Shown here in pieces: positions 54,200 to 63,677 of a DNA stretch of 64,000 nt. The translations under genes and the position numbers were made by a program. The notes beneath the pieces were generated by a model, which saw nothing but the letters and a program-made list of their open reading frames with translations, did no database searches and had not been told where the DNA came from. Origin of the DNA: Candidatus Brevifilum fermentans (GTDB lineage Bacteria > Chloroflexota > Anaerolineae > Anaerolineales > Villigracilaceae); the NCBI GenBank assembly GCA_945877125.1, contig CAMCQT010000008.1, positions 1-64,000 on the forward strand, read 5' to 3'. How positions within the stretch are numbered: position 1 is the first letter of the stretch; each line of letters begins with the position of its first letter.

Positions 54200-54748
54200 G
54201 TGTCTCGCATTGGTCGTTTGCCCGTAGATATCCCGAGTGGCGTGCAGGTAGACGTGGATGGTTTTGATGTCCGCGTCAAGGGTCCGAAGGGTGAGTTAAA
54301 GAGATCGTTCTCTCAATTGATTGGTATCAAGATGGAGAATAATCAATTAAACATCACTCGTAATTCGGAAAATCCCGCAGAACGCGCTCTGCATGGTACC
54401 ACTCGCGCCGTGATTGCAAATATGATTCACGGAGTTAGCAAGGGTTTTGAAGTTGTCCTCCAAGTTGAAGGCGTGGGATACCGCGCTGAAATGGAAGGGA
54501 AGAACCTCGCCCTGTTTGTTGGTTATTCACATCCAGTTAAGATGGAACCCCCAACTGGTGTGTCATTTGAAACAGATGCGAAAACCCGCCTAATCAAAGT
54601 GTTGGGTTTCGATAAAGAACTTGTTGGACAAGTTGCCGCGAACATTCGCAAGGTGCGTCCGCCTGAGCCTTATCATGGCAAGGGTTTGCGTTACCTGGGT
54701 GAACGTGTTCGTCGTAAAGCCGGTAAAGCCGGAAAAGGAGCCAAGTAA
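54200..54748 (+). CDS. rplF: Ribosomal protein L6
   Basis: A 182-aa 50S protein near the factor-binding site. SRIGRLPVDIPSGVQVDVDG, GVSKGFEVVLQVEGVGYRAEMEG and PEPYHGKGLRYLGERVRRKAGKAGK are diagnostic. GTG start with an aggagg ribosome site. Confidence 0.97.
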   Translation: MSRIGRLPVDIPSGVQVDVDGFDVRVKGPKGELKRSFSQLIGIKMENNQLNITRNSENPAERALHGTTRAVIANMIHGVSKGFEVVLQVEGVGYRAEMEGKNLALFVGYSHPVKMEPPTGVSFETDAKTRLIKVLGFDKELVGQVAANIRKVRPPEPYHGKGLRYLGERVRRKAGKAGKGAK

Positions 54749-54751
54749 GCC

Positions 54752-55117
54752 ATGGCTAAGAAGAATCGTTCTTTGGCTCGTGAACGTCGCCACGTGCGAG
54801 TACGCAAAGTTGTGGTTGGCACAACTGCCCGTCCGCGCTTGAATGTGTTCAAGAGCATTTCTGGGATTTATGCCCAGATTATTGATGATAGTCAAAGCAA
54901 CACCCTAATCTCCGCCTCTACCGTTGATAATGAACTGCGTGAGCAGGTGAAGGGTATGAAAAAGACCGAACAGGCCAAAGTCATTGGAAAAGCAGTGGCT
55001 GAGCGTGCCAAATCCAAGGGTATCACGTCTGTTGTATTTGACCGTGGTGGCTTCCGCTATGTCGGGCGTGTTAAAGCTTTGGCTGACGGCGCGCGTGAAG
55101 GCGGCTTGCAATTCTAG
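54752..55117 (+). CDS. rplR: Ribosomal protein L18
   Basis: A 121-aa 5S rRNA-binding protein. [23 protein letters not shown] and [25 protein letters not shown] are diagnostic. Three bases after rplF. A 26-bp palindrome follows. Confidence 0.96.
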   Translation: MAKKNRSLARERRHVRVRKVVVGTTARPRLNVFKSISGIYAQIIDDSQSNTLISASTVDNELREQVKGMKKTEQAKVIGKAVAERAKSKGITSVVFDRGGFRYVGRVKALADGAREGGLQF

Positions 55118-55122
55118 AAGTT

Positions 55123-55148
55123 GTAGTAACAACTTAAGTTGTTACTAC
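55123..55148. repeat. Perfect 26-bp palindrome between rplR and rpsE
   Basis: gtagtaacaactt followed directly by its exact inverse aagttgttactac. It ends six bases before the ctggag ribosome site of rpsE. Its core resembles the short palindromes at 15616-15631 and 62431-62447. Confidence 0.85.
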
Positions 55149-55164
55149 GTTACTGGAGAAAGAT

Positions 55165-55710
55165 ATGGCAGAAAAGAAATTTGAAAAGCAACAGCTTGAG
55201 GTGCAGGACGGTTTTGAAGAGCGCGTGATTGAAATTGCCCGCGTTGCGAAAGTCGTCAAAGGTGGTCGCCGCTTCCAGTTCCGCGTGACAGTTGTTGTTG
55301 GCGATAAAAAAGGCACAGTGGGCATGGGCGTTGGGAAGGCTAATGCCGTCCCCGATGCAATGCGCAAGGCTTCTGAACGCGCCCGCAAAGATTTACGTGT
55401 AATGAACCTCTTTGGTACTACCATTCCGCACGAATCATTGGGCAGAGTGGCTGGAGCCAAGGTTTTCATCAAGCCCGCATCTGCTGGAACCGGCGTTATT
55501 GCAGCTGGTGGTGTGCGTGCTGTATTGGAAGTAGCTGGCGTGCGTGATATTCTCACCAAATCCATGGGAAGCGCCAATGTCCTTAACGTGGTTATGGCAA
55601 CCTTTGGCGCGTTGGATGGCTTGCGCTCACCAGCAGTTGAAGCAGCTCGACGTGGTAAGCGCACAGAAGAGTTGTTGCCTTTCTGGGAACGGAGGAAACA
55701 ACATGTCTAA
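55165..55710 (+). CDS. rpsE: Ribosomal protein S5
   Basis: A 181-aa 30S accuracy protein. [40 protein letters not shown] and [22 protein letters not shown] are diagnostic. The last eight bases overlap the rpmD start region. Confidence 0.97.
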   Translation: MAEKKFEKQQLEVQDGFEERVIEIARVAKVVKGGRRFQFRVTVVVGDKKGTVGMGVGKANAVPDAMRKASERARKDLRVMNLFGTTIPHESLGRVAGAKVFIKPASAGTGVIAAGGVRAVLEVAGVRDILTKSMGSANVLNVVMATFGALDGLRSPAVEAARRGKRTEELLPFWERRKQHV

Positions 55711-55900
55711 GCAAGATACTTCTGAAAAGATTTTGCGTGTGACCTGGGTTAAGAGTGATATCGGTTTTCCCAAGGATCAAAAAGCCACAGTTAAAGCGCT
55801 TGGCTTGCGCCGTTTGCATCAAACTGTTGAGCATAAGGATACACCCGCCTTGCGCGGAATGTTAAGAAAAATCATCCATTTGCTCAAGATCGAAGAGTAG
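55703..55900 (+). CDS. rpmD: Ribosomal protein L30
   Basis: A 65-aa 50S protein. [39 protein letters not shown] is typical. It begins inside rpsE (eight-base overlap) with an acggagg-like site; the open frame upstream is out of frame with rpsE and is not used. Confidence 0.95.
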   Translation: MSKQDTSEKILRVTWVKSDIGFPKDQKATVKALGLRRLHQTVEHKDTPALRGMLRKIIHLLKIEE

Positions 55901-55907
55901 GTTGAAT

Positions 55908-56363
55908 ATGAAACTTCACGATCTCGTACCCAATGTTGGGTCAAAAAAGAATCGAAAACGCGTGGGTCGCGGTATCTCGGCAGGTCAAGGTAAGACTGCC
56001 GGACGCGGTACTAAAGGCGCAGGTGCGCGTTCCGGCGAAGGCGGTCACGCTTATCGTCAGGGTGGTAACCTGCCCTTCTTCCGACGCCTGCCATTCTTGC
56101 GTGGCGAAGGATTTACCCCGCCAAATCAGGTCTTCTATAATGAGGTTAACCTCGACCAGCTTTCGCAGTTCTTTAAAGCTGATGCAGATGTAACCCCAGA
56201 AGCCCTCGACCAAGCTCACCTTATACGTGACTCGCGTAACCCCATAGTCGTGCTTGGCCGTGGTGAAATGACCGTTGCCCTCAAAGTGCGTGTGCATCGC
56301 GTAAGCGCAGGCGCCAAAGCCAAGATTGAAAAGGCTGGCGGTTCGGTTGAATTGATCGCCTAA
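55908..56363 (+). CDS. rplO: Ribosomal protein L15
   Basis: A 151-aa 50S protein. MKLHDLVPNVGSKKNRKRVG, RGISAGQGKTAGRGTKGAGARS and the loop GGNLPFFRRLPFLRGEGFTP are diagnostic. ATG at 55908; an in-frame TTG at 55902 is possible. Confidence 0.96.
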   Translation: MKLHDLVPNVGSKKNRKRVGRGISAGQGKTAGRGTKGAGARSGEGGHAYRQGGNLPFFRRLPFLRGEGFTPPNQVFYNEVNLDQLSQFFKADADVTPEALDQAHLIRDSRNPIVVLGRGEMTVALKVRVHRVSAGAKAKIEKAGGSVELIA

Positions 56364-56385
56364 CCCTTATTAAAGGATATTTTGC

Positions 56386-57768
56386 ATGAAGACCACCTTT
56401 TCAGGCTGGCGTTACCTTTGGAAATCGGAAGATATTCGAAGCAAATTGCTTATCACCTTTGCTATTTTGGCGCTTTATCGTCTCGCGGCGAATGTGCCAG
56501 CACCAGGTGTTAATTTTGAGGTTCTCGCTGCATTCCGTGCATCCTCAGCGGGCAGTGGAAATTTCCTCGGTTTTCTTGATTTGCTCTCTGGCGGCACAGT
56601 CTCCAATTTTTCATTACTTTCAATGGGTGTATATCCATACATCACGGCGCAGATCATCCTGCAATTGTTGATCCCGATCATTCCCGCGTTACAGCGTAGA
56701 ATGGAAGAGGACCCACGAGAAGCACGTAAATGGCAGGAAAAATGGACTTATTACCTTGCCGTACCTATGGCAGCGCTTTCTGCAATTGGTCAGATTAATA
56801 TCTTCAATTCGCTATCGTTAAGCTCACAAGTTGGACAGGTTATCCTTCCATTCGGATTTAATTCCGAACTTTGGCTCACGTCATTGACCGTCCTACTAGC
56901 GATGACAGCGGGAACCATGTTTGCCATTTGGCTCGGTGAATTGATCTCAGAATATGGTATTCGTGGTCAGGGTTTGTCCCTCATTATCTTTGCAGGCATC
57001 GTCTCGCAAATGCCTTCAAATCTGGCGGCTCTTCTTTCTGATGCAGATACGCGTGTTTTTATGTTGTTCTTTACCCTAGTGATTATTGTATTGACTGTGT
57101 TTGCGATTGTTTATGTGCAGCAAGGTCGTCGTAATGTGCCGGTAATGTACCCTGGTCGTCGTATGGGAAACCGTATGTCCATGCCGGTGAAAGGCACTTT
57201 GCCTTTGATGGTGAATCTATCAGGTATGATCCCATTGATTTTCGCGAGTGCAATTCTGCAGTTTCCTGCGATTTTAGCCAGTTATTTTACGCGTAGTGAA
57301 AATGCAGGTGTTGCCAGTTTCTTTACTGGAATGCAGAACTTCTTTGGAGCTACAGGTACTAGTAACTGGGGCTACTGGATTATTTATTTCTTGATGGTTG
57401 TAATATTTACATTCTTCTATACCTCTGTTTTGTTCGACCAGCAGAATTATGGCGAGAATTTAAAGAAAGTTGGCGCAACAGTCCCTGGTGTTCATACGGG
57501 AGCGCCTACGCAAAAGTATTTGAGCACGGTTCAACGACGTATTACCTTGGTTGGCGCTGTTTTTCTTGGTATTGTCGCGATTATGCCATTTCTCCTCGGT
57601 TTGTTATTGAAGGTCTTTGGTATGAATGCCGCCAGTTCACAGACCGGTTTATTTCTTGTATCGTCGTCAGGTTTGCTCATTGTTGTGGGTGTGGTTCGTG
57701 ATACCTTCCAGAATATTGATGCTGAGCTTAAGCTGCATGGTTATAAAGATTCTCTGCTTGTCAGATAA
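56386..57768 (+). CDS. secY: Preprotein translocase subunit SecY
   Basis: A 460-aa membrane channel with ten helices. It has the conserved YRLAANVPAPGVNF start, the plug and first loop (LDLLSGGTVSNFSLLSMGVYPYITAQII), EYGIRGQGLSLIIFAGIVSQMP and the cytosolic loop RITLVGAVFLGIVAIMPF. Forms SecYEG with SecE and SecG encoded elsewhere. Located after rplO, as in other bacteria. Confidence 0.97.
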   Translation: MKTTFSGWRYLWKSEDIRSKLLITFAILALYRLAANVPAPGVNFEVLAAFRASSAGSGNFLGFLDLLSGGTVSNFSLLSMGVYPYITAQIILQLLIPIIPALQRRMEEDPREARKWQEKWTYYLAVPMAALSAIGQINIFNSLSLSSQVGQVILPFGFNSELWLTSLTVLLAMTAGTMFAIWLGELISEYGIRGQGLSLIIFAGIVSQMPSNLAALLSDADTRVFMLFFTLVIIVLTVFAIVYVQQGRRNVPVMYPGRRMGNRMSMPVKGTLPLMVNLSGMIPLIFASAILQFPAILASYFTRSENAGVASFFTGMQNFFGATGTSNWGYWIIYFLMVVIFTFFYTSVLFDQQNYGENLKKVGATVPGVHTGAPTQKYLSTVQRRITLVGAVFLGIVAIMPFLLGLLLKVFGMNAASSQTGLFLVSSSGLLIVVGVVRDTFQNIDAELKLHGYKDSLLVR

Positions 57769-57780
57769 GGAAATCTTATT

Positions 57781-58431
57781 ATGTCGACCTATATCATCTT
57801 ACTAGGTCCTCCCGGTGCTGGTAAAGGTACACAAGCCGAGATATTAGCTCAGACAACCAAACTTTCACATATCTCTTCCGGAGATTTGTTTCGCGAGAAT
57901 ATTCAAAATCAAACAGAACTTGGTCGACTCGCTAAATCTTATATGGATAAAGGCGAATTAGTTTCAGATGATTTGACCATCGCCATGATTCGTGACCGCC
58001 TCTCTCGTGCAGATTGTAAAGATGGTGCCATCCTCGACGGATTTCCCCGCACGCCGATACAAGCTGATGAGCTTGAACAGATGCTTGCTGAATTTGGTGG
58101 GCAAGTGGATGCTGTTCCATACGTCACCGCCGCTGAATCAATTCTCATTGAACGCACAGGCGGACGTTGGTCGTGTCGCGCACAGGGACACATCTATCAC
58201 AAAAAATTCAGTCCACCTAAACAGGAAGGAATTTGCGATATAGATGGTTCAGAGTTGTTCCAGCGTGATGACGATAAAGAGGAAACTGTAGCGAAGCGTC
58301 TCCGTGTATACTTTGATCGGACCATGCCTCTTGTTGAATATTATCGAAAGAGGGGCAAGTTGATTGAGATTAATGGCGTGCAGCCTGTTGAGCAAGTAAC
58401 AAAAGAATTACTTACTGCACTGAAAAAATAA
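57781..58431 (+). CDS. adk: Adenylate kinase
   Basis: A 216-aa enzyme that equilibrates AMP, ADP and ATP. The P loop is GPPGAGKGTQ, AMP-binding residues lie in HISSGDLFR and ILDGFPRT. The lid is of the long type: WSCRAQGHIYHKKFSPPKQE then GICDIDG. At the four metal-ligand places of zinc-type lids the residues read Cys, Gln, Cys, Asp, so the zinc site looks incomplete. Confidence 0.96.
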   Translation: MSTYIILLGPPGAGKGTQAEILAQTTKLSHISSGDLFRENIQNQTELGRLAKSYMDKGELVSDDLTIAMIRDRLSRADCKDGAILDGFPRTPIQADELEQMLAEFGGQVDAVPYVTAAESILIERTGGRWSCRAQGHIYHKKFSPPKQEGICDIDGSELFQRDDDKEETVAKRLRVYFDRTMPLVEYYRKRGKLIEINGVQPVEQVTKELLTALKK

Positions 58432-58490
58432 TTATTTGTGAGTATGCAGAACCAATAAAATAGGTTCTGTTGAAAAGTAGGTTTTATAAA

Positions 58491-59261
58491 ATGAGTTGGG
58501 AACGCCAGATCAATGTGAAGACTCCTGCCCAGATCAAAATTATGCGCGAGGCAGGGCGCATCAATGCAACCGTACTGGCGGCAGTTAGAGAACGTTTACA
58601 ACCCGGTGTGGCAACAACAGAACTCAACGCGGCTGCTGAGGAAGTGTTGAAGTCATACGGATGTATATCGCCCTTCAAAGGTTATGGTCATCCGCCGTAT
58701 CCTGCATCTATTACAGTCTGTATCAATGACGAGATGGTGCATGGAATTCCACATCCCAAACGTAAGTTAAAGGATGGTGATATTGTTTCAATCGATTGCG
58801 GCACGATTTATGAAGGTTTCGTTGGTGACTCTGCTTTCACTGCCGGAGTAGGGGAGATATCCCCCCAAGCAACGAAACTGCTCGAAGTCACCGAAGGTGC
58901 ATTGTATGCTGGCATTGAAAATATGCGCAAAGGCAAACGCACTGGTGATATTTCAGCGGCGATACAAAATTTTGTAGAGAGCCATGGCTTCCATGTGACA
59001 CGTGAGTACACCGGTCATGGTGTTGGAAAGATGATGCATGAAGGACCTCAAGTACCCAATGTGGGAACTGCAGGAACTGGCATCATACTCCGCCCAGGCT
59101 TAACCATTGCGATTGAACCAATGGTACTTATTGGGACGCATGAAACACGCGTCCTACCAGATAAATGGACGGTTGTCTCTGCTGATGGTTCTTTGACGGC
59201 ACATTTTGAACATACAGTTGCCGTCACCGAAGGTGAACCACTCATCCTGACTGTCTTGTGA
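58491..59261 (+). CDS. map: Methionine aminopeptidase, type I
   Basis: A 256-aa metalloprotease that removes the first Met from new proteins. The metal ligands lie in SIDCGTIYEGFVGDSAFT (two Asp), GHGVGKMMHEGP (His), IAIEPM (Glu) and the late EHTVAVTE (Glu). GHPPYPASITVCINDEMVHGIP is typical. Start at ATG 58491 after tagg; a TTG at 58470 is possible. Follows adk as in Firmicutes, but infA is not next. Confidence 0.95.
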   Translation: MSWERQINVKTPAQIKIMREAGRINATVLAAVRERLQPGVATTELNAAAEEVLKSYGCISPFKGYGHPPYPASITVCINDEMVHGIPHPKRKLKDGDIVSIDCGTIYEGFVGDSAFTAGVGEISPQATKLLEVTEGALYAGIENMRKGKRTGDISAAIQNFVESHGFHVTREYTGHGVGKMMHEGPQVPNVGTAGTGIILRPGLTIAIEPMVLIGTHETRVLPDKWTVVSADGSLTAHFEHTVAVTEGEPLILTVL

Positions 59262-59291
59262 ATGAACCTGCAAGCAACCGTGAAAGAAATG

Positions 59292-59320
59292 TGGACGTAT
59301 ATAAAAATAGCTAGTATAAT
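59292..59320 (+). promoter_or_regulatory. Possible internal promoter before rpmJ
   Basis: TGGACG (59292-59297), 17 bases, TATAAT (59315-59320) in the 107-base gap between map and rpmJ. Confidence 0.45.
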
Positions 59321-59368
59321 CAGACCTTTGGCTGTCATAAGACAAGCCGCAAGTAAGGAGATTGAATT

Positions 59369-59482
59369 ATGAAAGTTTCGCCCTCCATTCGCAAACGTTG
59401 TGCCAAGTGCCGTATTGTTCGGCGCAAGGGAGTTATCTTTATCATTTGCGAAAATCCAAAACATAAGCAGAGACAGGGGTAG
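59369..59482 (+). CDS. rpmJ: Ribosomal protein L36
   Basis: A 37-aa zinc protein, [14 protein letters not shown]..., with ligands Cys11, Cys14, Cys27 and His32. The ATG follows a taaggag site. It ends 11 bases before rpsM. This is the zinc (type I) form. Confidence 0.95.
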   Translation: MKVSPSIRKRCAKCRIVRRKGVIFIICENPKHKQRQG

Positions 59483-59493
59483 TGTGGTGACCT

Positions 59494-59880
59494 ATGGCGA
59501 GAATTGAAGGTGTTGATCTACCCCGCAATAAGCGGGTTGAAGTTGGACTAACCTACCTTTTTGGTATTGGACCAACACGTGTACAGAAGATTTTGGCTCA
59601 TACCAAAGTTAACCCTGATACGCGCATCAAAGACTTAAGCGAAGCGGATGTTGCCGCAATTCGTGAATTTATTTCCAAAAACTTCAAGGTCGAAGGTGAT
59701 TTACGTCGCGAAGTTCAATTGAACATTAAGCGCCTGATTGAAATTGGCTCTTATCGTGGCTTGCGTCATCGTCGTAACCTGCCCGTACGTGGCCAGCGCA
59801 CAAGAACAAATGCACGCATCCGTAAAGGTACTAAGAAAACGGTTGCAGGTCGTGGTCGTCGTAAGGGCGGCAAGAAGTAA
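59494..59880 (+). CDS. rpsM: Ribosomal protein S13
   Basis: A 128-aa 30S head protein. [33 protein letters not shown] and [27 protein letters not shown] are diagnostic. The basic tail is normal. Confidence 0.97.
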   Translation: MARIEGVDLPRNKRVEVGLTYLFGIGPTRVQKILAHTKVNPDTRIKDLSEADVAAIREFISKNFKVEGDLRREVQLNIKRLIEIGSYRGLRHRRNLPVRGQRTRTNARIRKGTKKTVAGRGRRKGGKK

Positions 59881-59904
59881 TCCTGTCCGAAAGGTATAAA
59901 CAAA

Positions 59905-60309
59905 ATGGCTCAGAGTGTTCGTTCCACCCGTCGCCCATCGGGCGCAAAAAAAGGGAAGCGCACCCTGTCTTCCGGACAGGTGCATATCTTTGCTTCTTTT
60001 AATAATACTATTGTGACTGTCACAGATACCGAAGGTAACACAATTTCCTGGGGTTCTGCTGGCTCCGCTGGCTTTAAGGGTTCTCGCAAGAGTACACCTT
60101 TCGCCGCACGCCTTGCTGCTGAACAGGCTTTAAAAGCCGCCCAGCAATTAGGTTTGCAGGATGTGGAGCTTTTTGTGAAGGGCCCAGGTCCTGGCCGCGA
60201 GAATGCCATTCGTGCTGTGCAGTCCATGGGATTGAGAGTTCGCTCTATTTCGGATATTACTCCGGTACCGCATAATGGTTGCCGTCCTCCGAAAAAGCGA
60301 CGCGTATAA
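59905..60309 (+). CDS. rpsK: Ribosomal protein S11
   Basis: A 134-aa 30S platform protein. [39 protein letters not shown] and the C-terminal [20 protein letters not shown] are diagnostic. Confidence 0.97.
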   Translation: MAQSVRSTRRPSGAKKGKRTLSSGQVHIFASFNNTIVTVTDTEGNTISWGSAGSAGFKGSRKSTPFAARLAAEQALKAAQQLGLQDVELFVKGPGPGRENAIRAVQSMGLRVRSISDITPVPHNGCRPPKKRRV

Positions 60310-60329
60310 TAGGGTGAGGTAGTTACTAT

Positions 60330-60995
60330 ATGGCTAAATTATTAAGTCCAGTTTGTAAACTTTGCCGACGCGAAGGCGAAAAATTATTTCTAAAGGGTGA
60401 GCGTTGTTTTACGCCTAAATGCTCTTTTGAAAAGCGTGACTTCGCTCCCGGCCAACATGGTCGCACTGCAGGAAAAGGTGGTGGCAAAGGTAAGGGTATG
60501 GGTACGGGACGTGTTTCCGATTTTGCCCGCCAATTGCGAGCCAAGCAGAAAGCCCGTCGCATATATGGTGTGTTGGAACGTCAGTTCCGTCGTTATTATG
60601 ACACCGCCATTACACGACGTGGTCTTACAGGCTTGAACCTGCTTCAAATTCTTGAGTCTCGCCTCGATAATGTGGTGTTCAGACTCGGTTTTGCGTCCAG
60701 TCGTTCACAAGCCCGCTTGCTTGTTTCGCACGGTCATTTTACTGTAAATGGTCGCCGTACTGACGTGCCTTCCATGCTTCTTGGTGAAGGTGATACCATT
60801 AGCGTGCGCGAAAGTTCCGGCAAGTTGACTTATTTCAAGGATCTGACTGTATATACTGAAAAGCGCACTGCTCCGAGCTGGCTCAGCCGCGATGTAAAAT
60901 CAATGGCTGGCTCTTTAGCTCGTATGCCAGAACGTGCTGAAATTGACGGAAGTCTCGACGAGCAATTGATTGTCGAATACTACTCCAGACGCTAA
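60330..60995 (+). CDS. rpsD: Ribosomal protein S4, zinc type
   Basis: A 221-aa 30S assembly initiator. The N-terminal zinc site has Cys9, Cys12, Cys26 and Cys31 (CKLC...CFTPKC). Then [28 protein letters not shown] and the S4 domain ([20 protein letters not shown]) follow. In E. coli S4 regulates this alpha operon. Confidence 0.97.
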   Translation: MAKLLSPVCKLCRREGEKLFLKGERCFTPKCSFEKRDFAPGQHGRTAGKGGGKGKGMGTGRVSDFARQLRAKQKARRIYGVLERQFRRYYDTAITRRGLTGLNLLQILESRLDNVVFRLGFASSRSQARLLVSHGHFTVNGRRTDVPSMLLGEGDTISVRESSGKLTYFKDLTVYTEKRTAPSWLSRDVKSMAGSLARMPERAEIDGSLDEQLIVEYYSRR

Positions 60996-61071
60996 TCCTC
61001 CAGTTGCGCTTTGGGTCGGACAGTATGTCTGGTGCCCGGCCCTGCGCATTATTAAAAGGGATAGGTGAACC

Positions 61072-62043
61072 GTGACCGGTATCATCACGAACATGGTTAT
61101 GCCAAAAATTGAGCGTGAAGCAGAAGCTCGAAATTATGGCAAATTCACAATTAGCCCGCTAGAAGGTGGTTATGGCGTGACGTTGGGCAATGCTTTACGC
61201 CGCGTCCTCCTTTCCTCTCTGGAGGGTACTGCTATCTCCTCGATCCGCATTGCGGATGTCCTGCATGAATTTAGTGACATCCCTGGCGTGCGTGAGGACG
61301 TTATTCAGGTTATGTTGCAGGTCAAACAGGTCCGCATCAAAATGGATGGCGTAGATAGCGCCCGCATGCAACTCGAAGTGCGTGGTGAAGGAACGGTCAC
61401 TGCGGCCGATATTATCACCCCGTCTGAGATCGAGATCGTCAACCCTGATACGTATCTTTTTACCGTGGATGGAGCCAAAACGAAACTCGATATTGAATTC
61501 ATGGTTGAACGAGGCCGTGGTTATTCTCCATCCAATGAACGCGCTGGGCACATGCCCATCGGTGAACTTCCTGTAGACGCAATCTACAGCCCGGTGAAAC
61601 GCGTAAATTGGGAAGTAGCCTCAGCCCGTGTGGGTCAGAGCACGAATTACGACAAATTGATTTTAGAGATTTGGACAGACGGTACTATTTCACCGGAACG
61701 CGCCCTTAGTTCTTCTGCTCGTATCTTGATTGATCACCTGCGTTATGTTGCGGGCATCAATGAAGAAATGCTTGCAGTGGCTGTGGAACGTGAATCATCT
61801 GGAAGCCGTTTGAGCAGTGAACTGGCAGAAACACCAGTGGAAGCCCTTGACCTTTCTGTACGTGTCTTCAATTCTTTGAAGCGCACGGGCATCACCAACG
61901 TTGGTGATGTGCTCGACCTTCTTGAAAAAGGCGAGACCGCGGTCATGTCCATCCGCAACTTTGGCGAAAAGAGTCTCGACGAACTTCGCGATAAGATGCG
62001 TGAAAAGGGCTTTATGAAAGACGATACATCCTCGGAGAGTTAG
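61072..62043 (+). CDS. rpoA: RNA polymerase alpha subunit
   Basis: A 323-aa subunit that nucleates polymerase assembly. The N-terminal domain has FTISPLEGGYGVTLGNALRRVLLSSLEG and VNWEVASARVGQSTNYDKLILEIWTDG. The C-terminal domain (about 250-315) has LDLSVRVFNSLKRTGITNVGDVL and RNFGEKSLDELRDKM for UP-element and activator contact. GTG start at 61072 with a gggataggtg site. Confidence 0.97.
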   Translation: MTGIITNMVMPKIEREAEARNYGKFTISPLEGGYGVTLGNALRRVLLSSLEGTAISSIRIADVLHEFSDIPGVREDVIQVMLQVKQVRIKMDGVDSARMQLEVRGEGTVTAADIITPSEIEIVNPDTYLFTVDGAKTKLDIEFMVERGRGYSPSNERAGHMPIGELPVDAIYSPVKRVNWEVASARVGQSTNYDKLILEIWTDGTISPERALSSSARILIDHLRYVAGINEEMLAVAVERESSGSRLSSELAETPVEALDLSVRVFNSLKRTGITNVGDVLDLLEKGETAVMSIRNFGEKSLDELRDKMREKGFMKDDTSSES

Positions 62044-62045
62044 AG

Positions 62046-62423
62046 ATGCGACATAAAGTAGCAGGTTATACATTAGGACGTACTTCAGGCGCGCGTATTG
62101 CCCTGCGGCGCAACCTGATCAAACAGTTCTTTACGCACGAGCGTATTCAAACCACCAAAGCCAAAGCCGCCGCGATTCGTGGCGATGCTGAGCGCTTGAT
62201 CACACTTGCGCGCAATAGTGCAAATGGCACAGATGTGCAGAAACTTAATGCGCGCCGTTTGGCTATTTCAAAATTAGGCGATAACCAACTTATCAAACGT
62301 TTGTTTGATGAAATTGCCCCGCGCTTTGCGACACGTCCCGGTGGCTATACCCGTGTGTACAAGCTTGGCCCACGCCACGGCGATGCGGCTGAGATGGTAC
62401 TTCTTGAATTGGTTGAAGAGTAG
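62046..62423 (+). CDS. rplQ: Ribosomal protein L17
   Basis: A 125-aa 50S protein. MRHKVAGYTLGRTSGARIALRRNL, FFTHERIQTTKAKA and RPGGYTRVYKLGPRHGDAAEMVLLEL are diagnostic. Follows rpoA by two bases. Confidence 0.97.
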   Translation: MRHKVAGYTLGRTSGARIALRRNLIKQFFTHERIQTTKAKAAAIRGDAERLITLARNSANGTDVQKLNARRLAISKLGDNQLIKRLFDEIAPRFATRPGGYTRVYKLGPRHGDAAEMVLLELVEE

Positions 62424-62430
62424 TTTGTAG

Positions 62431-62447
62431 TAGCGACTAGGTCGCTA
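62431..62447. repeat. Short palindrome between rplQ and truA
   Basis: tagcgac-tag-gtcgcta. Same style as the palindromes at 15616-15631 and 55123-55148. Confidence 0.5.
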
Positions 62448-62451
62448 AGCA

Positions 62452-63198
62452 ATGGCACGTTACCAAGTGATCCTTGCCTACGACGGCACCGGTTTTACCG
62501 GAAGCCAACGACAGGCGAACTCCCGCACTGTGCAGGGCGAGTTGGAAAGAGCGCTCCGCAATTTGGGTTGGTCTGACTGGGCAGTTCTTATGGCTGGCAG
62601 GACAGATACAGGAGTTCATGCAACAGGGCAGGTGGCCTCATTCGATTTTGAATGGAAGCACTCGGCAGAAAAACTGCTTTGGGCGCTTAATAAACACCTT
62701 CCACCTGATCTTGTTATAAGAAGCCTGTCCCCGGTCTCGGCGGATTTTCATCCACGTTTTGATGCTACTTCGCGTGAGTATCGTTACAGGGTGTTTTTCG
62801 AACCGATCCGTGATCCACTGCGAAAGAAATTCCTGTGGCGCACGTGGCCCGCTGTGGATGAAGATGCCCTCATACATAATGCAAGCATCTTCCTCGGAAA
62901 GCATGATTTTGCCGCCATTGGTTCACGGACGACGCCAAACGGCACGACTGTGCGCACGGTGACAAAAGCCGAATGGAAGAAAATGCCTGATGGTGAGTGG
63001 CAGTTTGAAGTCAGAGCGGATGCGTTTTTATATCGCATGGTAAGAAGGTTGGTTTTTGTGCAAGTGTCTGTTGCTCAGGGAAGATGTTCGGTTGAGAAAG
63101 TCCAACATGCTTTATTAAAGCAGGGAGAACTTCTCGCTGGGCTGGCGCCTGCGCACGGGCTGACACTGATTGAAGTAACGTATGGATCACATGATTAG
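62452..63198 (+). CDS. truA: tRNA pseudouridine synthase A
   Basis: A 248-aa enzyme that makes pseudouridine at positions 38-40 of tRNA anticodon arms. The catalytic Asp is in AGRTDTGVHATGQV; also VILAYDGTGFTGSQRQ near the start, FHPRFDATSREYRYRVF and the C-terminal FLYRMVRRLV. Length is normal. Position after rplQ is common. Confidence 0.95.
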   Translation: MARYQVILAYDGTGFTGSQRQANSRTVQGELERALRNLGWSDWAVLMAGRTDTGVHATGQVASFDFEWKHSAEKLLWALNKHLPPDLVIRSLSPVSADFHPRFDATSREYRYRVFFEPIRDPLRKKFLWRTWPAVDEDALIHNASIFLGKHDFAAIGSRTTPNGTTVRTVTKAEWKKMPDGEWQFEVRADAFLYRMVRRLVFVQVSVAQGRCSVEKVQHALLKQGELLAGLAPAHGLTLIEVTYGSHD

Positions 63199-63220
63199 AC
63201 TATGAAACGGAGTGACGAAA

Positions 63221-63664
63221 GTGCAACAGAAAACATATTATCCGAAAGCCGCTGAAATTCAGCGCGACTGGGTTGTTATGGATGCCGAAGGGCAGAATTT
63301 GGGGCGCTTTGCTGCACGCATTGCGCATATTCTGCTTGGCAAACACAAACCTACCTTCACACCTGGTGTGGAGATGGGAGATTTTGTGGTGGTGGTTAAT
63401 ACCGAGAAGGTTACTGTAACCGGTACAAGAACCCACAGCAAACTGGAAAGTAAGATCTACTATAGTCACTCCGGTTATCCTGGTGGCTTGAAGAGCATTT
63501 CCCTGCGAGATCAATTAGCCCAGCACCCCGATCGTGCGTTGCGCGATGCTGTATGGGGTATGCTTCCGCACAACCGCATGGGACGTTCCACGCTCAAGCG
63601 TTTGAAGATCTATGCTGGTCCCAATCATCCGCACCAAGTGCAAACCCCGAAAGTTTCGGAATAA
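63221..63664 (+). CDS. rplM: Ribosomal protein L13
   Basis: A 147-aa 50S assembly protein. [44 protein letters not shown] and [29 protein letters not shown] are diagnostic. I chose the GTG at 63221, which has ggag nine bases upstream; a GTG at 63212 has no room for a ribosome site. Confidence 0.96.
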   Translation: MQQKTYYPKAAEIQRDWVVMDAEGQNLGRFAARIAHILLGKHKPTFTPGVEMGDFVVVVNTEKVTVTGTRTHSKLESKIYYSHSGYPGGLKSISLRDQLAQHPDRALRDAVWGMLPHNRMGRSTLKRLKIYAGPNHPHQVQTPKVSE

Positions 63665-63677
63665 GAGGTAAGTGAAT

